Origin: Candida dubliniensis CD36 | Taxonomy: Eukaryota > Ascomycota > Pichiomycetes > Serinales > Debaryomycetaceae | Length of the DNA stretch: 64,000 bases | Reading direction: 5' to 3' | NCBI RefSeq assembly: GCF_000026945.1 | Contig: NC_012867.1 | Span: 1,736,001-1,800,000, forward strand | Shown: piece by piece, positions 58,987 through 64,000 of the stretch | Numbering within the stretch: the first letter of the stretch is position 1 | Layout of the letters: each line of letters opens with the position of its first letter | Notes under the pieces: generated by a model | The model's database searches: none | What the model was told of the DNA's origin: nothing | The model's input: the letters and a program-made list of their open reading frames with translations, nothing else | Made by a program: the position numbers and the translations under genes

Positions 58987-60816
58987 ATGTCCACCAATAC
59001 TGATCCAAAAACAAACAAACCACGTAAGTTTGTTATGGTTGTCCCTGAACTGTTTTTAGAAACGAAGGAATCTCTGTCACAGCTGAAGGCACAACAAAAA
59101 GAACAACAGAAACAACAACTAAAACAGAAACTAGTCCAAATAAGAGAGAAAAGGAAACGGAAATCACAGAAACAAAAGAAACAATCGTCAAGATCACAAG
59201 TACCTAGTCAAGACCATCAATCGAACCACCAGCAGCAGATTCAAATAGGGAATCAAGAAATAGCAAATGATCAACATCACCAACAACAACAACAACAACA
59301 ATTGCATAACCAAGGGACTGGCAATAATTATGCATTTGGGTTTGTACCTCCAACGTTTGACTCCCAATACCCCAACAAACCACCAAATGAACTGGATTCT
59401 ACAAACGCGTTGTTCCCAAGACTTTCATCGTACGACTTGAAATCAAAAGATTCAAAATATAAACGGTGGACTCCAAGAATGGATCAGCTTTTGATCAAAT
59501 TATTGAGTGACGTTGTGCATTCGTATCCAAGGGGTGCCGAACCAGAAATGAACAAAAAAGCTTGGTTGTATGTGTGTAAACAGTTACGGTATGCCAATCC
59601 CGAGACGGTGTATTCGACATATTCGAAATATTCAGTACAACAACATTTGAGTAATGTGATTCAGCATCGTTATAAGATCTGGTATCGATTGATGGCTCAT
59701 TCTAAGACCATCACAAGGGACTATTCTTACAAATGGAATCTGGCAGTGGGGAGGTTTGAAATCATTGATTTGATCTCTCAAAATTTGATATTAGATTCAC
59801 GACAAGTGAAACTGATTCTTTATGGTAATGCCTTGAGCTTACCTGACTTGTCACAATACAACAAGAGTGCAATAATCACCAATGATTTCTTCCTTAGTGA
59901 CAATTTGGGGTATATGTCGGTTTATCATAATGAAATATTACCAGTGTTGGCAAAGTTAGATAGCAAATACATTGAAGATATTGGAATAGATGGGGATATT
60001 TATGCTGAAGTGGCAAGATTTGAATATCCTGAGGAACACAATGAGTTTTTCAAACCTTTGGTTTCGGCTAAGAAACCTTCGAACAAACGAAAGAAACAGG
60101 ATGTGTTCCGACAATATTTTCAGACAAACGGGCAGCATCAATTTATTGACGAAGATGATCAAGTAGGTAGCTCTTCAACTGGAATGCTTCAGCAGTTCAG
60201 AAGAACTCTGGAAGAGCCCATCTCTCTATTATTAAAAGAACCAATAGTGGATCCATCATTGAGAAGTACAAGAGTTGAAGCAAATAGAAGTCGTCTCCCC
60301 ACACAACAACAACAACAACAACTACAGCAACAGTCCCAGCAACCGCCACAGCCCCCACCACTTCATACTTTCAGACCGATGCAGCAATCGCAACAACAGT
60401 TGCACCAATCATTTCCTGCACACCAGCAACAGAATCAGCATCACCACCAAGAGGTCCAAATGAGTATGGAAATTGAGAATGCCCTAGCTTCTGCTACCAA
60501 AGCCGCGTTAGACTCCCCATCTGTAAGACAGAGTAAAGATTCTGCACCCTATTATCTTAAAGATTCAAAATGGTTCAACAAGTTGCTTCAACTTTATGAC
60601 TCGGGCCACATTCGTGCTGATGAAGTATTGTGCGTGTGTGAAGGGGTACGAGATAATAAGATTCCATTATTTATGTTGAACGTATTGGATCGTGGATATT
60701 ACCCCACAAGAACCACCAACAACAAATCTGGTGCCGTTCACCGTGAAGATGTAACCGACGAGGAAACTACAGAGAGAATCAGAGAATTTATGTTGCCGAT
60801 GGTGTATAATAGTTGA
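58987..60816 (+). CDS. Poly-Q protein with SANT/Myb-like domain, putative transcription factor
   Basis: A 609-residue protein whose family I do not know. The start is ATG 58987 (MSTNTDPKTNKPRKF); four upstream in-frame codons lack ATG. The order is a basic Gln/Lys-rich coiled stretch (30-75), a first poly-Q (about 102-109), and a domain starting YKRWTPRMDQLLIKLLSDVV (about 158). That domain resembles a Myb/SANT trihelix and extends to about 400 with KWNLAVGRFEIIDLI. A second Gln/His/Pro-rich region (430-490) and a conserved-looking C-terminal block (YYLKDSKWFNKLLQLYDSGHIRADEVLCVCEG) complete it. The poly-Q plus DNA-binding-like domain suggests a transcriptional regulator; this is inference. 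Several Leu here are CTG codons and would be Ser in Candida. Confidence 0.8.
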   Translation: MSTNTDPKTNKPRKFVMVVPELFLETKESLSQLKAQQKEQQKQQLKQKLVQIREKRKRKSQKQKKQSSRSQVPSQDHQSNHQQQIQIGNQEIANDQHHQQQQQQQLHNQGTGNNYAFGFVPPTFDSQYPNKPPNELDSTNALFPRLSSYDLKSKDSKYKRWTPRMDQLLIKLLSDVVHSYPRGAEPEMNKKAWLYVCKQLRYANPETVYSTYSKYSVQQHLSNVIQHRYKIWYRLMAHSKTITRDYSYKWNLAVGRFEIIDLISQNLILDSRQVKLILYGNALSLPDLSQYNKSAIITNDFFLSDNLGYMSVYHNEILPVLAKLDSKYIEDIGIDGDIYAEVARFEYPEEHNEFFKPLVSAKKPSNKRKKQDVFRQYFQTNGQHQFIDEDDQVGSSSTGMLQQFRRTLEEPISLLLKEPIVDPSLRSTRVEANRSRLPTQQQQQQLQQQSQQPPQPPPLHTFRPMQQSQQQLHQSFPAHQQQNQHHHQEVQMSMEIENALASATKAALDSPSVRQSKDSAPYYLKDSKWFNKLLQLYDSGHIRADEVLCVCEGVRDNKIPLFMLNVLDRGYYPTRTTNNKSGAVHREDVTDEETTERIREFMLPMVYNS

Positions 60817-60927
60817 AAAAAAAAAAAATAACCCACTCTAAATAACAAACATATATATATATATACCCACCTGTTTACTAAAATATTGTGTTTCTCTTTT
60901 TTTTCTATTTGATTCTGTAAGTATTTG

Positions 60928-62811
60928 CTAAATGACCCCTTGATATTTATAAGAGCCAAATCTTGAAACTTGAGAGAACCTTGGAGAAGCTTGAGATTTT
61001 TCATCATGATGACTGGTGCCTCCTCCAATACCAACACTAGCACTCCATTTAGTTCTTACTGAATCATGATGTGTCAAAACTGAGGCTTGCATTGACTCAA
61101 CTGCAGGTGCCACATTTTGTTCCACGATAGAACGACGTTTAATGTACCCGACCTGGTCTGACTTATTCAAACTATCAATTAGTTGTTCCGGGGAAATAAT
61201 GTCTTTTGGGACGATATTCTTTGATTGCCATACATCAAAAGAATTTAAAGGTTTGGCAGTATATGAAGTGATAGGGAAGTCTTCTAAATTCTGCAAGCCT
61301 GAAGTGGTCGAAGTATAAGAACTAGTTGATTTACGTTTCGACGAAGATGCTGGTTGGGTAGTAGTTTGTTCATCATCAAATTTACTGTTGCTGGTGCTAC
61401 TACTAGTAGTGTCGTTTTTGTTACCAAATCCAACACCACCATTATTTTCATTATCGTTGGAAGGTAAAGTCGATTTTGACCTATTGATGGGGTTTAATTG
61501 ATATACTGTGCTGGCAAACAAATCATTTTCAAAACTAGGCTCGTTATTAGTGTTGTGTTTATATCGTTGATCATATATTTTATTAAAGTCATTAATGAAT
61601 TCGTTACGTAAATCTCTTGGTGGATTTTGGTTGCGTGATACTGCTAAATCCAGAAAAAGTGGTTTCGTCTCCAGCACGTTTGTTGAATGGGAAGATGTAT
61701 AAGACGATAATGCCAACAATGCTCGTGACCTAGCCGATGTTGTTGTTCTGGGTGATAAATTTCCTGAATCCTGGGTTGAAAAAGAGGGAGCAGATGAAGA
61801 AAATGAAGATGACAGACTGGTTAAATGCTGACCCATTAGATGGTCCCCATTATGTTTTAACCGATAGCCCATTTTTGCTGCTACTGTTTTCCTTATCAAT
61901 ATATCAAACAAAATTTTGGTATTCAAATTAGATAATTCTCGATTGCTTAATAATTTGGCATCTTGTGGGTAGAGCTCTTCGAATTTCGGAGGGGGGATGG
62001 AAAATCCACCGGTATAGATGACTTCCTTATATTTTTGATATATCAAATCAACTAATGTATTCCCGCCACTAACACCAGCACTAACATTGGAGACAGGAGC
62101 AGTCAAAGTTGCCCCTTTCAAATAAGAAGCTCTTTTTGGAGTTTTGTCTGTGGGTACTATAACAAAATTATTAAGGTCATCAACTTCAAAAAGTTTCGTA
62201 CTATAAGTTAAAGCAGGCTTGGGTTGCAAAATTCTGTGATGCTGATAAAGTCTCATTGTCTGTGGTATAAAATTCTTTACTAAAGCTTGATAGTTTGAGT
62301 TCATCAAAAAGTTCGTCATCTGTTTCTTGTTATCGAAAAGTGCAACCTGTGGCTTTTTCTTGTACTGTAGACTTCTCTTTCTCCGTATGGGGAACTTTAA
62401 TGGCTTGTTTTGTTTGATATCGGTTTTCTTCACAGTTTTGTTGCGTCGCTTTATTCTATTTCTGTTTCGTAAGGTTGCCAGACGTGATATGATGGACCCA
62501 GTAGTTCTGGTGAAAAGTGGATCATCAAGGGCTGTCAAGATAGGAGGAGGGGAGGGAGAAGAAGACGTGGCAGATCTGATTGGTAGACCCGAGCTTGGTG
62601 TTCTCTGATGTATATTCTGCGATATTTCCTTATAGTTTTGAGAGTTGTGCCATTGTATGTTTGATTGTTTGTGCACCGGCTGTGAATCATAAATAACTTC
62701 AAATGGGTTGGAGGGTGACCTTTGATGTAGATGTGTAATACTGGAGGAAGCAGTGTCGATTATGTTAGGAGATAGTGACACACTTTGGGTGGGATAGATT
62801 AAGGAAGTCAT
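60928..62811 (-). CDS. Uncharacterised Ser/Thr/Asn-rich protein
   Basis: A 627-residue protein that I cannot place. It starts at ATG 62811 (MTSLIYPTQSVSLSPN). There is an N-terminal low-complexity part; a strongly basic cluster (about 108-155, RNRNRIKRRNKTVKK...PIRRKRSLQYKKK) that could bind membrane lipid or direct nuclear entry; and a more ordered region (about 165-320, MTNFLMNSNYQALVKNFIPQTMRLYQ, GGFSIPPPKFEELYPQDAKLL). A long Ser/Thr/Asn-rich disordered part follows. The extreme C-terminus SPRFSQVSRFGSYKYQGVI is orderly. No membrane segment or signal is present. The layout recalls polarity or bud-neck adaptor proteins, but I make no assignment. It converges with the SANT-like gene over 111 bp. 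Confidence 0.75.
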   Translation of the reverse strand: MTSLIYPTQSVSLSPNIIDTASSSITHLHQRSPSNPFEVIYDSQPVHKQSNIQWHNSQNYKEISQNIHQRTPSSGLPIRSATSSSPSPPPILTALDDPLFTRTTGSIISRLATLRNRNRIKRRNKTVKKTDIKQNKPLKFPIRRKRSLQYKKKPQVALFDNKKQMTNFLMNSNYQALVKNFIPQTMRLYQHHRILQPKPALTYSTKLFEVDDLNNFVIVPTDKTPKRASYLKGATLTAPVSNVSAGVSGGNTLVDLIYQKYKEVIYTGGFSIPPPKFEELYPQDAKLLSNRELSNLNTKILFDILIRKTVAAKMGYRLKHNGDHLMGQHLTSLSSSFSSSAPSFSTQDSGNLSPRTTTSARSRALLALSSYTSSHSTNVLETKPLFLDLAVSRNQNPPRDLRNEFINDFNKIYDQRYKHNTNNEPSFENDLFASTVYQLNPINRSKSTLPSNDNENNGGVGFGNKNDTTSSSTSNSKFDDEQTTTQPASSSKRKSTSSYTSTTSGLQNLEDFPITSYTAKPLNSFDVWQSKNIVPKDIISPEQLIDSLNKSDQVGYIKRRSIVEQNVAPAVESMQASVLTHHDSVRTKWSASVGIGGGTSHHDEKSQASPRFSQVSRFGSYKYQGVI

Positions 62812-64000
62812 GTTGCTGAACAGTTGATAAGACCTCAGACTCTAATCATAAGTTGATGAATGTACTTGTCAATGTATAGAATGATAAAAAAATAAAACAG
62901 GAAATTATTAGTTCTTTTTAATGTGATCTTGCAAGGGGCAGTAAATTTGTTTCGTCTTTAAAAAAAAAAAAATTAATAGAGAGAAAGGCCAAAGCCTAAA
63001 TTATCATATTCAAAAATCCCTGTAGATAAATCATGTGTAAAGTATTTTTAGTTAGACGATCAGATTAACAAAGGGAGAATACATATTATATTTTGCTGCT
63101 GTTGTGGATTAAATGAGAAGATGGCTGGCTAGTTGCGATGTGAAAATCTTGCTCAAAAAAAAAAAAAAAAAAAAAGAATCAAAATTTCGCAACTGAACTT
63201 TGATGGGTTAATTAGTATCGAAAGTAAAATTGGGATCCAGCTCTGGTTCATTAAAAAGTTAAAAAGGCTTTGCAATAAGCAAAAGAAACTCAAGTTTGAA
63301 TTGTCAACATCTAATTGTTTAATAAGAAGGGTTCAATTGCTGCCACAAAATGATGTAGTAAAGCACAACTGATAGGGTACTCGAGAAAGCACTAGAACAA
63401 CAAACTGTGCAAACTATTTTCAGGGCCTAAGAAGCTGATGTACTACCAAATTTCTCGTATATAAGTTTTATTTCTTGTTTTTAAAGTGACAGTAAATTGC
63501 TTTATCAGCAAATGTGGATGTTTAGTAGACTGCTAAAAGCCTCTTCAATGAATTTTTACATGAGAGAAGTGAAAGCTTGAAAAGAGATAGCCGCTATTTG
63601 CAGTTGCCAATGATTTCTGATAACACTGGATGAAACAATTGAGTAAAAATTCAGCCAATCTGAATAGGGAGTCTTTGATCATTTTACTTTTCAAATGTCA
63701 CATATTCTTCATATATGTAGGAAGTTCACAGTTTTAACTCTAAAGTGGGAACATCTACTCATAAACACTAGTTAGACGCAAGTATCAATCAAGAGAGCTC
63801 CTTTCATTTTAATGATGATGTTAAACCTCTAAATGTGATGTTGTAGATCTGGGGAATGGGGGGGGGGTGAAAAAAAATAATGTTGGGGTGAAAAACAAAG
63901 CTCAAGTGGTAGCACCTAGACGAATTTGACGAGAAATTTGATTGTGAGTGGGTGGTGGAAGTTTGAATTATAGAAAAAAATAAGAACACGCACACGAATT
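62812..64000. other. Gene-free 3' end of the window
   Basis: 1,189 bp with no credible ORF or RNA gene. It contains a 21-base A tract (63155-63175) and a ten-G run (63858-63867) that is striking in AT-rich DNA. It is probably the promoter of the gene at 62811 and part of the intergenic region of the next gene beyond the window. Confidence 0.4.

Overview
The window is nuclear DNA of a yeast, almost certainly Candida albicans or a very close relative such as C. dubliniensis. The reasons are compact, AT-rich, mostly intron-less genes; promoters with long poly(dA:dT) tracts; leucine encoded mainly by TTG; canonical yeast splice signals; and ribosomal-protein promoters with the palindrome TTAGGGCTATAGCCCTAA plus CACGTG that is typical of Candida. 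The gene set (SSB1, RIO2, DCP2, RPS20, ACO1, HSP104, NTE1, CYS3, GSH2) fits what I recall of C. albicans chromosome R, but I could not search a database. If this is a CTG-clade species, CTG codons read as Ser, so Leu residues shown at CTG in a standard translation should be Ser.

Layout. 1-8.1 kb: 3' part of SSB1 (ribosome-bound Hsp70), RIO2, an unknown LRR-like gene, DCP2 (decapping) and ATP10. 9-14.7 kb: RPS20, a mitochondrial PP2C (PTC5-like), PPM1 and TRM9. 14.8-19.9 kb: a 152-codon ORF that looks like only the N-terminal third of GPI17, then an ABCC/MRP transporter. 20.5-25.6 kb: ACO1 and a gene-poor interval with three identical tRNA-Lys(UUU) genes, two of them inside a 120-bp perfect inverted repeat. 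25.7-41.7 kb: HSP104 with a heat-shock-element cluster, an unknown secreted protein, USB1, a GTS1-type ArfGAP, NTE1, a TauD/JLP1-like dioxygenase, ATS1 and OPI10. 42.6-49.6 kb: CYS3, SIL1, a ribosomal P2 gene whose start codon is split by an intron, GSH2, and a spliced LDS/RRT8-like membrane protein. 50-64 kb: two intron-bearing tRNA-Ile(AAU) genes, mitochondrial uS13m (SWS2), a REI1/REH1 zinc-finger factor, APJ1, VAC14, a SANT-like poly-Q protein, an unknown low-complexity protein, and about 1.2 kb of gene-free sequence.

Themes. Translation and proteostasis are well represented (SSB1, RIO2, RPS20, P2, REI1, TRM9, ATS1, HSP104, APJ1, SIL1, OPI10). So is sulfur and glutathione metabolism (JLP1-like, CYS3, GSH2, MRP transporter). 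I see no horizontally acquired island, complete transposon, CRISPR array or virus-like segment. The most unusual items are the truncated GPI17-like ORF, the tRNA inverted repeat, the split-start-codon and tight-branchpoint introns, and the long array of helical leucine motifs in DCP2.
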